A stretch of 64,000 nt of DNA from Moritella viscosa (GCA_000953735.1 LN554852.1:310001-374000), one strand, 5' to 3'; positions 20,178-33,754 are shown, counted from the first letter of the stretch. Notes: generated from the letters alone by a model not told the origin. A program made the numbers and translations.

Positions 20178-21980
20178 ATGTCTAAAAAACTTTTAGCAAC
20201 TGCATTACTGCCGTTTGCTGTTCTTGCCCAAGATCCATCTGCTACAAATAATAAAGAAGTAACGGTCGTTACTGCCAACCGTGTTGAACAAGCCGTTTCT
20301 GATGTGCTTGCACCAGTCAGCATTATTACACGTGATGATATTGAATTAACCCAAGCACGATCACTTACTGATGTTTTCCGTATGCTACCAGGTGTTGATG
20401 TTGCTGTTAATGGTGGTAGTGGTCAAGTTGCAAGTATTTTCATTCGTGGTGCGAATTCAAATCAAGCGCTGATCTTAATCGACGGTGTTGCAATGTTGAC
20501 TGCTAATACAGGTAGTCCCGATTTTAATCAAATACCAATGAGTTCAATTGAACGTATTGAGTTTATACGGGGACCTCGTGCAGCTGTTTATGGCTCTGAA
20601 GCAATTGCAGGTGTGATTAATATTATCACACAATCATCTGCAGAACCGATTACAACGTTAAGTGTTGGATTTGGTTCTGATGCGAGTTATAAATCGAGTT
20701 TATATAGTCAGTTGAATTTGACTGATAAAACAAAGCTGAAAGTGACAGCTGCTTATGAAACTACAGATGGTTATAACGTGCATCCATCACCAGCGAACAA
20801 AGGTGACAAGCATGGTTTTGAAAGTCAAAACTATGCAGCAATGCTAAAGCATCAGTTCTCCGATTCTTTAAGTTTTTTCATTCAGCCAAGGTATTATCAA
20901 AACATCGTTGGTTATTACTCTTTTGGTACAAATAAAGAAGCTTGGATTGAAAATATAGCTTTTGATGGTGGTGTCACTTATAGCGATGAAACTGTTTATT
21001 CTGCGCTAAAGTTAACAACGACATTTGAAGATAAGTATGATTATTTAGTTTCAGCAGCTAATAAGCGATATTCGACATCACCTGCAGTTCGAGAGCAAAA
21101 AACTGCAAATTGGTTAAATCAATATAAATTTTCTGATACGTATACTGCAGCATTAGGTCTTGATTGGAAAGATGAAAGTTATCAAAAACCAGGCTTAGGA
21201 AAACAAGAAAAATCGAATAAAGCGTTGTTTACTACAATGTCGAAAAATATCTCGGTTATTACACTCGAAGGTTCGGCGCGTATTGACGATAATTCACAGT
21301 TTGGTTCTCACACTACGTGGGGACTGGCAGCTGGATGGCAATTAAATCCAAAATGGAAAATAATTGCAAGTAGTGGTACATCTTTTAAAGCGCCGTCTTT
21401 ATATCAATCATTCGATGTTAATTATGGGAACTCTGAATTAAAACCTGAAGAGTCTATTTCATATGATGTAGGCTTAGAATCTAATTTGGAATTAGTTACT
21501 TGGTCTGTGAATGCTTACTACAGAGATGTTAAAGACCTTATTGATAGTGATCCAGCTACTTGGAAGTTTGCTAATCTTGATGGACATAGCATCATGAAGG
21601 GAGCTGAGTTGGAAGCGTCTTTTGATTTATTTACGATACGAAATCAGGCGTCTTTAGAATATTTAGACACTAAAGATGCAAATGGTAATGAATTATCACG
21701 TCGTGCTAAATATAAAGCTAAGTGGCAGGGGACGATAACAACGGGAAATGTTGATTGGGCTCTACAATATCTATACCAAGGGAAGCGAGATAATTCAGGA
21801 TACGATGATATTATCTTATCTGGATACAGCCTGTGGAATTTATCAGCTGTCTATTACGTAATACCTGAATTAAAGTTAGCAGCTAAAGTTGAAAATCTAT
21901 TCGATAAAGAATACGAAACGGCGGCTGGCTACCCTGCACCAGAGCGCGGTTACTATATTAATGCTACTTATGAGTTTTAA
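20178..21980 (+). CDS. btuB: TonB-dependent vitamin B12 outer membrane receptor BtuB
   Basis: Outer-membrane gated barrel that binds cobalamin and imports it using TonB energy. The 600 residues begin with a short signal peptide (to about residue 17, FAVLAQ), a TonB box region (KEVTVVTANR), the plug domain (about 40-150, with SIERIEFIRGPRAAVYG) and a 22-strand barrel ending in the aromatic terminal strand RGYYINATYEF. The riboswitch directly upstream confirms B12 control. Confidence 0.93.
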   Translation: MSKKLLATALLPFAVLAQDPSATNNKEVTVVTANRVEQAVSDVLAPVSIITRDDIELTQARSLTDVFRMLPGVDVAVNGGSGQVASIFIRGANSNQALILIDGVAMLTANTGSPDFNQIPMSSIERIEFIRGPRAAVYGSEAIAGVINIITQSSAEPITTLSVGFGSDASYKSSLYSQLNLTDKTKLKVTAAYETTDGYNVHPSPANKGDKHGFESQNYAAMLKHQFSDSLSFFIQPRYYQNIVGYYSFGTNKEAWIENIAFDGGVTYSDETVYSALKLTTTFEDKYDYLVSAANKRYSTSPAVREQKTANWLNQYKFSDTYTAALGLDWKDESYQKPGLGKQEKSNKALFTTMSKNISVITLEGSARIDDNSQFGSHTTWGLAAGWQLNPKWKIIASSGTSFKAPSLYQSFDVNYGNSELKPEESISYDVGLESNLELVTWSVNAYYRDVKDLIDSDPATWKFANLDGHSIMKGAELEASFDLFTIRNQASLEYLDTKDANGNELSRRAKYKAKWQGTITTGNVDWALQYLYQGKRDNSGYDDIILSGYSLWNLSAVYYVIPELKLAAKVENLFDKEYETAAGYPAPERGYYINATYEF

Positions 21981-22010
21981 TTTGTAATTACACATTAAAG
22001 TAATGATTGA

Positions 22011-22037
22011 GAAGCCAGCGATATGCTGGCTTCTTTT
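22011..22037 (+). terminator. Terminator after btuB
   Basis: GAAGCCAGC and GCTGGCTTC form a 9-bp perfect stem over a 5-nt loop, followed by TTTT. Confidence 0.88.
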
Positions 22038-22108
22038 ATGTTCATCTATTCCAATTTATCCTGCCCTTGACTATTATATGTCTTTTACAATAATCCAATG
22101 GTTTGTAC

Positions 22109-22897
22109 ATGAGTAAAATATTGATTTTTGATTCTGGTGTAGGTGGTATATCTATATATCAAGCAATCAAAGAGCAATTACCAAACGCTGATTACCTTTA
22201 TTTGTTTGATAATAAATATTTCCCTTATGGTGAACTTGAACCTGAGTTTCTTATTGAACGAGTTTGTCAGTTAATCGGTCACATGTATGAAGAATATAAC
22301 CCAGATCTTGTGGTTATCGCATGTAACTCTGCGAGCACATTGGTACTACCTGCTTTACGCAAACGCTTTCCTATTCCTTTTGTTGGTGTTGTACCTGCAA
22401 TAAAGCCTGCTGCATTACAAAGTAGAAAGAAAAAAATAGGTTTGTTGGCTACGCCTGGCACAGTTTCTCGAGCCTATACGCAATTACTTGTGAATGAACA
22501 TGCTCAAGATTGTGAGATCGACATGATTGGAACAACAAGTCTTGTATTACAAGCTGAAAACAAGTTATATGGTGAACCTGTCGATTTAGATGAAATAAAA
22601 AAGGTTGTATCAAAATGGACAGTGGCTATTAATAGCCCTGATATTGTTGTATTGGGCTGTACCCACTTCCCGCTGTTAGCTGAGGAGTTAGGGTTGATTG
22701 TTGGTGAACATATTCAATTTATCGATTCAGGGATGGCTATCGCGTCACGCGTTAAACATATCCTCGGCGGTAGTGTGCTTTTTGGTGGTGACAATGATTG
22801 TGGAAAAGCATTTTGTACCAAAATACAGGCACAAAAAAAGCTGACTTGCCTATTTAATGAAATAGGGTTAAGCCAGCCTTTATATATAGACGTATAA
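22109..22897 (+). CDS. murI: Glutamate racemase
   Basis: Makes D-glutamate for peptidoglycan. I use the ATG at 22109 (262 residues) rather than an upstream in-frame TTG, since MSKILIFDSGVGG is the normal family N-terminus. Both catalytic cysteines are present: C72 in ACNSAS and C184 in GCTHFPLL. Located between btuB and the rRNA operon, as in E. coli, but here an extra RNA-binding gene sits in between. Confidence 0.95.
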   Translation: MSKILIFDSGVGGISIYQAIKEQLPNADYLYLFDNKYFPYGELEPEFLIERVCQLIGHMYEEYNPDLVVIACNSASTLVLPALRKRFPIPFVGVVPAIKPAALQSRKKKIGLLATPGTVSRAYTQLLVNEHAQDCEIDMIGTTSLVLQAENKLYGEPVDLDEIKKVVSKWTVAINSPDIVVLGCTHFPLLAEELGLIVGEHIQFIDSGMAIASRVKHILGGSVLFGGDNDCGKAFCTKIQAQKKLTCLFNEIGLSQPLYIDV

Positions 22898-22911
22898 TTT
22901 AATGAAACAAA

Positions 22912-23367
22912 TTACTCTGCAGAATGAACCGTGCGTTCATTTGCTTCACGTACTTTTAATGTCCGTTGTTGATATTCAGCATCGTTAAGCGATTGAATTG
23001 CTTCTTTCGCGTCAGCCTCCGGCATTTCAACAAAGCCAAAACCACGACGTTTACCTGTATGTTTATCTTTCATTAAGCGAACTGATAATACCTGACCATG
23101 TTCTGCAAACAATGTACGTACTGATGTTTCATTTGCTCGGTAAGGTAAGTTCCCTACATATAATGTCGTTGTTTCTACAGCTGCGCTGCTTGAAGATGAA
23201 GGTGTTGAGAATTTAATTGTAATACCGGTAATAATTGCACCAATAGCAAATGCAATAGGCGCTGGTATTGTATTTCCTATAAAGGAAAGCGCTGCAAAAC
23301 CAATTGCAGCAATCGCCACCGAAATAACGGATGCTCGAGTTGCATTGGATAAAGTTGAAAAGCCCAT
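22912..23367 (-). CDS. RRM-domain RNA-binding protein with N-terminal membrane hairpin
   Basis: Small RNA-binding protein of the glycine-poor bacterial RRM type. The C-terminal RRM (about residues 65-140) has RNP2 LYVGNLPY and RNP1 RRGFGFVEM. The first 50 residues contain two hydrophobic segments split by GNTIPAP, predicted to form a membrane hairpin, so it may hold RNA at the inner membrane. The ATG at 23367 (152 residues) has a CAGGGG ribosome-like site upstream; an ATG at 23394 has none. Convergent with murI. Confidence 0.8.
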   Translation of the reverse strand: MGFSTLSNATRASVISVAIAAIGFAALSFIGNTIPAPIAFAIGAIITGITIKFSTPSSSSSAAVETTTLYVGNLPYRANETSVRTLFAEHGQVLSVRLMKDKHTGKRRGFGFVEMPEADAKEAIQSLNDAEYQQRTLKVREANERTVHSAE

Positions 23368-23775
23368 CGTTTTAAAGAACCCCTGAAAACACATAAGTGA
23401 TTAATATTAAAGAATAATTTATTAATTGTTACTCTTGTCCCTAATAGTAACTAATATCTAGAAGAGCGACAATCAGTCTCAATGTATCAATAAAAAGCTA
23501 CAAAAAATCATAGCTGTGTCTTATTTTGTCAAAAAATGTATGAAATACAAACAAAAATATTGCATTCATTCAAATATAAATGGTTACTCTGTGTATAACT
23601 TGGTAGTAAGTTGTTATTAATATTATCTTGCGTTTTTTATGTGAAAAGGCTTGTCATCATCCGCTATCTCTCTATAATGCGACCTCACTGACACGGCAAC
23701 AGCCGCTAAGTAAAGGTGTTAATAAGTATCGAAAGTTACTTTTTAAACGTCCTGAAATAAAGTGCAAATATGTGC

Positions 23776-23852
23776 TTGACTTCGAAATTAGTTTGCGTAG
23801 AATACGCAGCCTGACAACGATGCGAAGCGTTGCTGTCAATGCTCTTTAACAA
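23776..23852 (+). promoter_or_regulatory. rRNA operon promoter and boxA antitermination site
   Basis: TTGACT (23776-23781), a 16-nt spacer and TAGAAT (23798-23803), followed by a GC-rich discriminator (ACGCAGCC) as expected for stringently controlled rrn promoters. BoxA (TGCTCTTTAACAA) follows at 23840-23852. The several hundred AT-rich bases upstream (23395-23775) may carry UP elements and Fis sites; I see no gene there. Confidence 0.8.
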
Positions 23853-24035
23853 TTTATTCAAGCAATCTGTGTGAGCACTTGCAGAGATATAATGACCAAA
23901 AATTATATCAATGTAATTGTGAACATTAAATTAAATCGAAAGGTTTGGTTTTATAAATAACAAACTTCGGTTTGTTGTTGAAGTACAGAATTCATTGAGC
24001 CGACTTAATCGCTTAGGCGATTAGTCAAAAACTTT

Positions 24036-25580
<1,545 letters not shown>

Positions 25581-25657
25581 CGTAAAGTTGTTAATTTTTG
25601 TAAGTGCCCACACAAATTGCTTGAATAGAAAGTTGAAAAGCATGTAAGAAATGCGAT

Positions 25658-25734
25658 AGGACTGTAGCTCAGTTGGTTAGAGCGCGCCCCTGATAAGGGT
25701 GAGGTCGGTAGTTCAAATCTACTCAGTCCTACCA
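25658..25734 (+). tRNA. ileT: tRNA-Ile (GAT)
   Basis: 77-nt cloverleaf with a perfect 7-bp acceptor stem (AGGACTG with CAGTCCT), anticodon GAT in the loop CTGATAA, and encoded CCA. In the 16S-23S spacer, as usual. Confidence 0.98.
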
Positions 25735-25758
25735 ATCTTCTTACGAACTCTATGATGT

Positions 25759-25834
25759 GGGGCTATAGCTCAGCTGGGAGAGCGCCTGCCTTGCACGCAG
25801 GAGGTCTGCGGTTCGATCCCGCATAGCTCCACCA
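25759..25834 (+). tRNA. alaT: tRNA-Ala (TGC)
   Basis: 76-nt cloverleaf, acceptor GGGGCTA with TAGCTCC (one G-T pair), anticodon TGC in the loop TTGCACG, encoded CCA. Second spacer tRNA. The 220 nt from here to 23S hold another boxA-like stretch (TTGCTCTTTAAAAATTTGG, about 25897). Confidence 0.98.
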
Positions 25835-26054
25835 CATCATAGTTGTTAAAATACAAAGCTAAGCAAGCTTAATGCTTATCTTTGCTTTTTAGCAAATTGC
25901 TCTTTAAAAATTTGGAAAGCTGAATAAATAAAGAAGTTCTTAAAACACGTTATTGCTTCGGTAATAACAATAGAGTGTTCTTGAGTATTCTTGAGGCGAA
26001 AAAAACTAGATAATACCTAGTTATTTCAATTGTACAGTCGACTTTAGATTGTAT

Positions 26055-28944
<2,890 letters not shown>

Positions 28945-29079
28945 ACAAATTAAAGTATGATTAATTGAAATATCGACTTAAGAATAGATTGAATACTTTA
29001 TGTTTTAAAGACTTCTTTATTTATAGCTTTTCAGATTTAAAATGAAACGTAAGTTTCTATATAGAAAGCAAACCAAATT

Positions 29080-29198
29080 TGCTTGGTGACCATAGTGTTG
29101 CGGTACCACCTGAACCCATTCCGAACTCAGTAGTGAAACGTAATAACGCCGATGGTAGTGTGGGGTTTCCCCATGTGAGAGTAGGGCATCGCCAAGCG
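29080..29198 (+). rRNA. rrf: 5S ribosomal RNA
   Basis: About 119 nt, with terminal strands GCTTGGTGA and TCGCCAAGC pairing, and the conserved CCGAACTCAGTAGTGAAAC and GAGAGTAGGGCA blocks. Confidence 0.96.
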
Positions 29199-29254
29199 CA
29201 AAACAACGTCGAAAGACTATAAATTAAGACTGATTTTATCAGCACAGATTGTGC

Positions 29255-29331
29255 GGAGCGGTAGTTCAGTTGGTTAGAATACCGGCCTGTCACGCCGGGG
29301 GTCGCGGGTTCGAGTCCCGTCCGCTCCGCCA
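29255..29331 (+). tRNA. aspT: tRNA-Asp (GTC)
   Basis: 77 nt, acceptor GGAGCGG with CCGCTCC, anticodon GTC in the loop CTGTCAC, T-arm GCGGGTTCGAGTCCCGT, encoded CCA. Distal tRNA of the rRNA operon. A terminator follows 15 nt later. Confidence 0.98.
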
Positions 29332-29345
29332 ACAAACAAAAAAAG

Positions 29346-29373
29346 CCTGAATCGAAAGATTCAGGTTTTTTTT
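29346..29373 (+). terminator. rRNA operon terminator
   Basis: CCTGAATC and GATTCAGG form an 8-bp stem closed by a GAAA tetraloop, followed by eight T residues. Confidence 0.93.
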
Positions 29374-29402
29374 GTGCCTGAAATTCAGTGAATAAAGTAC
29401 CG

Positions 29403-29534
29403 AGCAGATTGTGCGGAGAGGTAGTGCTCATAAATAGTATTCAGTTGGTCAGACTGTTTACCTAAAAATGCGGCTTTCAGGCCGGTGGGCGTGGGTTGTG
29501 GCTTATAAAAATCCGTTCGCTTTCTCTTTGCCAA
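29403..29534 (+). pseudogene. Degenerate tRNA-Asp copy
   Basis: The sequence repeats the flank and start of tRNA-Asp (CAGATTGTGCGGAG-GGTAGT), is broken by an insertion, resumes with TTCAGTTGGT-AGA, keeps a short anticodon-like hairpin (CGGC/GCCG) and ends with a corrupted acceptor strand and GCCAACAAACAA, the same tail as after the intact gene. It can no longer fold as a tRNA. Together with the second terminator it looks like a decayed tandem duplication of the tRNA-Asp/terminator unit. Confidence 0.75.
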
Positions 29535-29541
29535 CAAACAA

Positions 29542-29572
29542 CGAAAGCCTGAATCATTGATTCAGGCTTTCG
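29542..29572. terminator. Second terminator-like hairpin, duplicate of the rrn terminator
   Basis: CGAAAGCCTGAATCA pairs perfectly (15 bp) with TGATTCAGGCTTTCG around one unpaired base, so the inner pairs open. It shares the AAGCCTGAATC core with the first terminator. It lacks a T-run but lies between converging genes. Confidence 0.7.
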
Positions 29573-29617
29573 GATAAACACTAAACATTTTATTTTACGT
29601 CAGGATCATTTCCTAAC

Positions 29618-30739
29618 TTAGCACTCATTATTACCTTGTTGTCTTACCTGCCAAGTTAATGTTGGTTTTATACGGGGAAATGATAAATCATCGATGTATT
29701 GTTGAATCCTCGCACCACACCAAGCTTCTGCCGCTGCGCGGCTTGTAATTGGTGAAGAACTAAAGCACTGGCGTTCATCTGTTTTTTTATACAACCAGCT
29801 AGAGGACGTTAATAGATCACAAGTCACGTAAGAGCCTTCTTCGTAAACATCAATTGTTTCTGTTTTTGTATTTGTTACACCTTCTTTACTCACCACTGTT
29901 AAAATCACGCTGTAAGGGCCTTCAGATGTGTAGGTTGCGGACGCGGTAATTCCCGTAGCCGATTCACCATTTCCTAAATCCCACTGATAAGATATGATCT
30001 TGCTGCTTTGGTTTGAGCTTTGACTTGCATCAAAACTTACATCTAATTTGTCCTTTGTATAGTTGAGTGCTGCAGTTGGTGTTGTTATTTCATTAACAAC
30101 GTAAATAGTCATTGCTGTTGTTGCTTGGGCATTATCTTCTGCGGTTACTTTTAAGTGGACAGTATGTGGCCCTGTTTTATTGAAATTATGAGTGACTTGA
30201 GCCCCTGATATCTCTTGCCCTTCAATTACCCAATTAATTTGAGATAAGGAACCTTCACTATAGCTAGAGGAATCACTATTAAATGTATATACCGTTGTTG
30301 CCCTATCCGTGATTCCTATCATTGCGTGTGGAGATAGGGGCTGTGTAGCTATGTCTTCTGCACTGATGGTTAAATTTTTTGAAAACTGAGCCAAAGCTTC
30401 TCCAGTATGATCCTCTACAGTTAACTTTACCTTGTAGGTGGCGGCTTCTTTAAACTCATATTGGGGTGTTTGTTCTGGGTATAATGAGGTTACTTGCCCT
30501 TCACCTCCTAAGCTTACTGACCAGTTAAAAGTCAAGTCGTCAGTGGATTGCTCAACATTATTTACAGTATAAGCGGAACTGAAATTATAAATGGGTGAGT
30601 TTATATCATTAGGAGTAGCTGAAAAACTCACGGATGAAATCGTCTTTAATTCATCATCCTTATCGTCATTATCAAATACGTCTTCAGAACCGCAAGCTGT
30701 AAGCGTTGATAATAGTGCTACCAGTAGTAATTTCTTCAT
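29618..30739 (-). CDS. Secreted lipoprotein with PKD-like repeats
   Basis: Predicted lipoprotein: signal peptide with lipobox LTAC and lipidated Cys at residue 16, followed by an acidic linker (DNDDKDDE). The 373 residues then hold three immunoglobulin-like PKD-type domains of about 85 residues (around 35-128, 132-215, 218-300; the third has the SYQWDLGNGE and ATYTSEGPYSVILTV signatures) and a C-terminal 70 residues with four cysteines. No catalytic domain. Probably a surface adhesin or substrate-binding accessory; function not known. Confidence 0.75.
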   Translation of the reverse strand: MKKLLLVALLSTLTACGSEDVFDNDDKDDELKTISSVSFSATPNDINSPIYNFSSAYTVNNVEQSTDDLTFNWSVSLGGEGQVTSLYPEQTPQYEFKEAATYKVKLTVEDHTGEALAQFSKNLTISAEDIATQPLSPHAMIGITDRATTVYTFNSDSSSYSEGSLSQINWVIEGQEISGAQVTHNFNKTGPHTVHLKVTAEDNAQATTAMTIYVVNEITTPTAALNYTKDKLDVSFDASQSSNQSSKIISYQWDLGNGESATGITASATYTSEGPYSVILTVVSKEGVTNTKTETIDVYEEGSYVTCDLLTSSSWLYKKTDERQCFSSSPITSRAAAEAWCGARIQQYIDDLSFPRIKPTLTWQVRQQGNNEC

Positions 30740-31074
30740 CGTATTTCTTCCATGAGTTGGGATTTAGAGTAACAGATCCATCTTGGCTACTCGGATTGGA
30801 AACACATTATCACTATAACTGATCATAAGAAGTACCAATTTAATTTGGTACAAAACGTTGTGTCACCTTTTGTCTAGCGCTCTTATTGGAACGATTTAAT
30901 TTATTTTAAATGGATTATATTAAATTTAATTATTTAGACTTAAAGGAGTCTAATTAGTAGTAATGATTAACAATTAAAGTTAATTAGTTTCTTACGCAAT
31001 TTTAAGATATAAAAAGTTATTAAAAATGAGATTACGGTCTCACATTCCATGGAGGTTAACATTTAAATAACAAT

Positions 31075-31091
31075 TGCACTGGATTGGTGTT
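31075..31091. promoter_or_regulatory. NtrC binding site 1
   Basis: TGCACT-GGATT-GGTGTT fits the NtrC enhancer consensus TGCACC-N5-GGTGCA at 10 of 12 positions. It sits about 110 nt upstream of the sigma-54 promoter. Confidence 0.75.
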
Positions 31092-31105
31092 AATAACCTA
31101 GTTGT

Positions 31106-31122
31106 TGCACCAAATTAGTGCT
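31106..31122. promoter_or_regulatory. NtrC binding site 2
   Basis: TGCACC-AAATT-AGTGCT matches the NtrC consensus at 10 of 12 positions. Its centre is 31 bp from that of site 1, close to three helical turns, so two dimers could bind on the same DNA face. Confidence 0.78.
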
Positions 31123-31184
31123 GTGGAGATATGGGAATATCAGAGTTTAACGTTAAGGTATTGAATTTACGTTGTTTTAATTAT

Positions 31185-31199
31185 TGGCACGGAGGTTGA
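31185..31199 (+). promoter_or_regulatory. Sigma-54 promoter of glnK-amtB
   Basis: TGGCAC-N5-TTGA keeps the -24 GG and the correct 10-bp gap to the -12 element; only the final C of the consensus TTGC is replaced by A. About 50 nt ahead of glnK. Confidence 0.75.
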
Positions 31200-31249
31200 A
31201 TTAAGTTTAAGCATATAGATACTCAATATACTCAGGCAAGGAGCTCTTT

Positions 31250-31588
31250 ATGAAGCTAATAAGCGCAATCATTAAACCATTTAAACTCGATGATGTTCGT
31301 GAAGCAGTAGCAGATATCGGTGTTGAAGGATTAACAGTGACTGAAGTGAAAGGCTTTGGTCGTCAAAAAGGTCACACTGAATTGTATCGTGGTGCAGAAT
31401 ATCAAGTTGATTTCTTACCTAAAGTTAAGTTGGAAATCGCAACACAGAGTGAAAATGTTGATCGCCTAATTGAAGCTATTAATAGTGCTGCTTATACGGG
31501 GAAAATTGGTGATGGTAAGATTTTTGTTTACGATTTAACACAAGTTGTGCGTATCCGTACGGGCGAAATGGACTCAGAAGCAATTTAA
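31250..31588 (+). CDS. glnK: PII nitrogen regulatory protein GlnK
   Basis: Signals nitrogen and energy status; when not uridylylated it plugs the AmtB channel. The 112-residue protein has the complete PII fold, with the uridylylation tyrosine Y51 in the T-loop (ELYRGAEYQVDF) and the B-loop GKIGDGKIFV. It is linked to amtB (12 nt apart), and NtrC/sigma-54 sites lie upstream, which makes it GlnK rather than the constitutive GlnB. Strong ribosome site AAGGAG. Confidence 0.95.
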   Translation: MKLISAIIKPFKLDDVREAVADIGVEGLTVTEVKGFGRQKGHTELYRGAEYQVDFLPKVKLEIATQSENVDRLIEAINSAAYTGKIGDGKIFVYDLTQVVRIRTGEMDSEAI

Positions 31589-31600
31589 AGGAAATAAATT

Positions 31601-32833
31601 ATGCAAGAGCTAACAACTACAGTTACTGAGCTGCGTTTTGCACTCGATACTTTTTACTTTTTAATATCTGGTGTACTTGTGATGTGGATGGCGGCAGGTT
31701 TTGCCATGCTTGAAGCTGGCCTCGTTAGATCTAAGAATACAACTGAAATTCTGACAAAGAACATCGTGCTTTATTCAATCGCCTGTATTATGTTTTTACT
31801 AGTCGGTTATAACATCATGTATGTTGATAATGCTAAAGGCGGTATTATCCCATCATTTGGTTCTTTAATTGGTTCACAATCTGATGGTGCGGATCACTCA
31901 TTAGAATCAGATTTCTTCTTCCAAGTTGTATTCGTTGCAACAGCTATGTCTATCGTATCTGGTGCGGTTGCTGAGCGTATGAAATTATGGGCATTCCTCG
32001 CTTTCACCGTCGTTTTAACCGGTGTTATCTACCCGATTGAAGGTTATTGGACTTGGGGTGGTGGTTTCTTATCTGAAGCTGGTTTCTCTGATTTCGCTGG
32101 TTCTGGTATTGTTCATATGGCTGGTGCGGCTGCTGCATTTGCTGCGGTACTTCTACTGGGGGCTCGTAAGGGTAAATATGGTAAGAACGGTGAAGTGTAC
32201 CCAATCCCTGGTTCAAATATGCCATTAGCAACATTAGGTGCATTTATCTTATGGATGGGTTGGTTTGGTTTCAATGGTGGCTCACAACTACTACTTTCAG
32301 ATGCTGCAAATGCAACGGCTGTTGGTCAAATCTTTATGAATACGAACGCGGCGGCGGCGGCTGGTGCTGTAGCAGCATTGCTTATCACTAAAATAATGTG
32401 GGGCAAAGCTGACTTAACAATGATTCTTAATGGTGCATTAGCTGGTTTGGTAACTATCACAGCCGATCCTCTGAGTCCTGCTCCAGCATTTGCAACATTA
32501 TTAGGTGCTTTAGGTGGTGCGTTAGTTGTATTTAGCATCGTAGCATTAGATAAAGCGAAGATTGATGATCCAGTCGGTGCTATCTCTGTACATGGTGTGT
32601 GTGGCCTATTCGGTTTAATGGTTGTTCCATTTAGCAATGCTGATGCAACATTCGGTGCTCAAATATACGGTGCAGCTATTATCTTCGCTTGGGTATTCGC
32701 AGCAAGTATCTTAGTGTGGGCAGTACTTAAAGCTACAATGGGTATTCGTGTTACTGAAGAAGAAGAAATTACAGGTATGGATATGGCTGACTGTGGTATC
32801 GATGCTTACCCTGAGTTTGTATCAGTTAAATAA
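31601..32833 (+). CDS. amtB: Ammonium transporter AmtB
   Basis: Trimeric inner-membrane channel for ammonium. The 410 residues give 11 membrane segments, with the Amt signature around DFAGSGIVHMAGAAAAFAA (about 163-181) and the twin pore histidines expected from H172 and the VHGVCGLFG segment (about 331). No cleavable signal peptide is obvious, unlike E. coli AmtB. Cotranscribed with glnK, which regulates it; ends in a strong terminator. Confidence 0.95.
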   Translation: MQELTTTVTELRFALDTFYFLISGVLVMWMAAGFAMLEAGLVRSKNTTEILTKNIVLYSIACIMFLLVGYNIMYVDNAKGGIIPSFGSLIGSQSDGADHSLESDFFFQVVFVATAMSIVSGAVAERMKLWAFLAFTVVLTGVIYPIEGYWTWGGGFLSEAGFSDFAGSGIVHMAGAAAAFAAVLLLGARKGKYGKNGEVYPIPGSNMPLATLGAFILWMGWFGFNGGSQLLLSDAANATAVGQIFMNTNAAAAAGAVAALLITKIMWGKADLTMILNGALAGLVTITADPLSPAPAFATLLGALGGALVVFSIVALDKAKIDDPVGAISVHGVCGLFGLMVVPFSNADATFGAQIYGAAIIFAWVFAASILVWAVLKATMGIRVTEEEEITGMDMADCGIDAYPEFVSVK

Positions 32834-32861
32834 ATACAGTTAATAGCAAGTTATAGCTAAC

Positions 32862-32888
32862 AAAAGCTCAGCAATTGCTGAGCTTTTT
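32862..32888 (+). terminator. Terminator after amtB
   Basis: AAAAGCTCAGC pairs with GCTGAGCTTTT over AATT, running into a T-tract. Confidence 0.92.
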
Positions 32889-33012
32889 ATTTGCTTTTTT
32901 TAAATATAAAAGTTACTTAATCGCGTCGATTTATTCGAAGGTAGATTATTAGAATCCCATTTCTACCTATGATATTATTCATTTAGTTTCCTCATTAGAA
33001 TTTTAATCCTCC

Positions 33013-33594
33013 ATGTTACTTATTATCGATAACTACGATAGTTTTACGTTTAATTTATTTCAATACTTCTCTGAACTTGGGCAAGACGTTGTAGTTAAGC
33101 GTAATGACGAAATTTCACTGGAGCAAATATCTACCCTGTCTCCTGATTATTTAGTTATTTCTCCTGGACCGTGTACACCGAGTGATGCAGGTATTTCATT
33201 ATCTGTTATTAAACAGTTTGCAGGGAAAATACCAATTTTAGGTGTTTGCCTTGGGCATCAATCTATTGCTCAAGTATTTGGTGGAAATGTTATCAAAGCT
33301 AAAAAAATGATGCATGGTAAAACATCGAAAATACAGCACAAAGGTAAAGGCGTTTTTACGGGGTTAAATAATCCCTTAACAGTTACGCGTTATCATTCTT
33401 TGATTGTTGAAACCTTGACGTTATCTGACGAATTTGAGATCACTGCGTGGACCGAAGATGATAAAGGTGAATTTGATGAGATCATGGCGTTTAAGCATAA
33501 AAGCCTCGCATTAGAAGGCGTGCAGTTTCATCCTGAAAGCATTTTAACCGAGCAAGGTAAAGAGTTATTAAATAACTTTCTACTCAGAAACTAG
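33013..33594 (+). CDS. pabA: Aminodeoxychorismate/anthranilate synthase glutamine amidotransferase
   Basis: Supplies ammonia from glutamine to PabB for p-aminobenzoate (folate) synthesis, and possibly to TrpE. The 193-residue class I amidotransferase has nucleophile C79 in GVCLGHQ, and the His-Glu pair in GVQFHPES near the C-terminus. The position before argD and crp is the usual place of pabA in Vibrio and relatives. TrpG paralogs look alike, so the name leans on context. Confidence 0.92.
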   Translation: MLLIIDNYDSFTFNLFQYFSELGQDVVVKRNDEISLEQISTLSPDYLVISPGPCTPSDAGISLSVIKQFAGKIPILGVCLGHQSIAQVFGGNVIKAKKMMHGKTSKIQHKGKGVFTGLNNPLTVTRYHSLIVETLTLSDEFEITAWTEDDKGEFDEIMAFKHKSLALEGVQFHPESILTEQGKELLNNFLLRN

Positions 33595-33754
33595 CTAATA
33601 TCAAGAGATTAACCTTAACCTAAAAATTAGTAAAATTTCTGCAGTTTTATTACATATCAAGCTTGACCTATGATTGTTTATGTATAATTATTGAATATAT
33701 ATTCACGCGTTGGTGTGGTTAAAGGATTTAGACATTCACTGAGAGGAAAGGAAT

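Larger units (their letters stand above)
30740..31249 (+). other. Regulatory region ahead of glnK-amtB
   Basis: 510 nt without a gene. The right half carries two NtrC-type sites and a sigma-54 promoter (listed separately). The left half, next to the lipoprotein gene, is AT-rich and shows nothing I can name beyond that gene's own promoter space. Confidence 0.6.

Noticed and set aside
28945-29079. Extra tRNA between 23S and 5S
   Set aside because: The spacer has no cloverleaf or CCA end.
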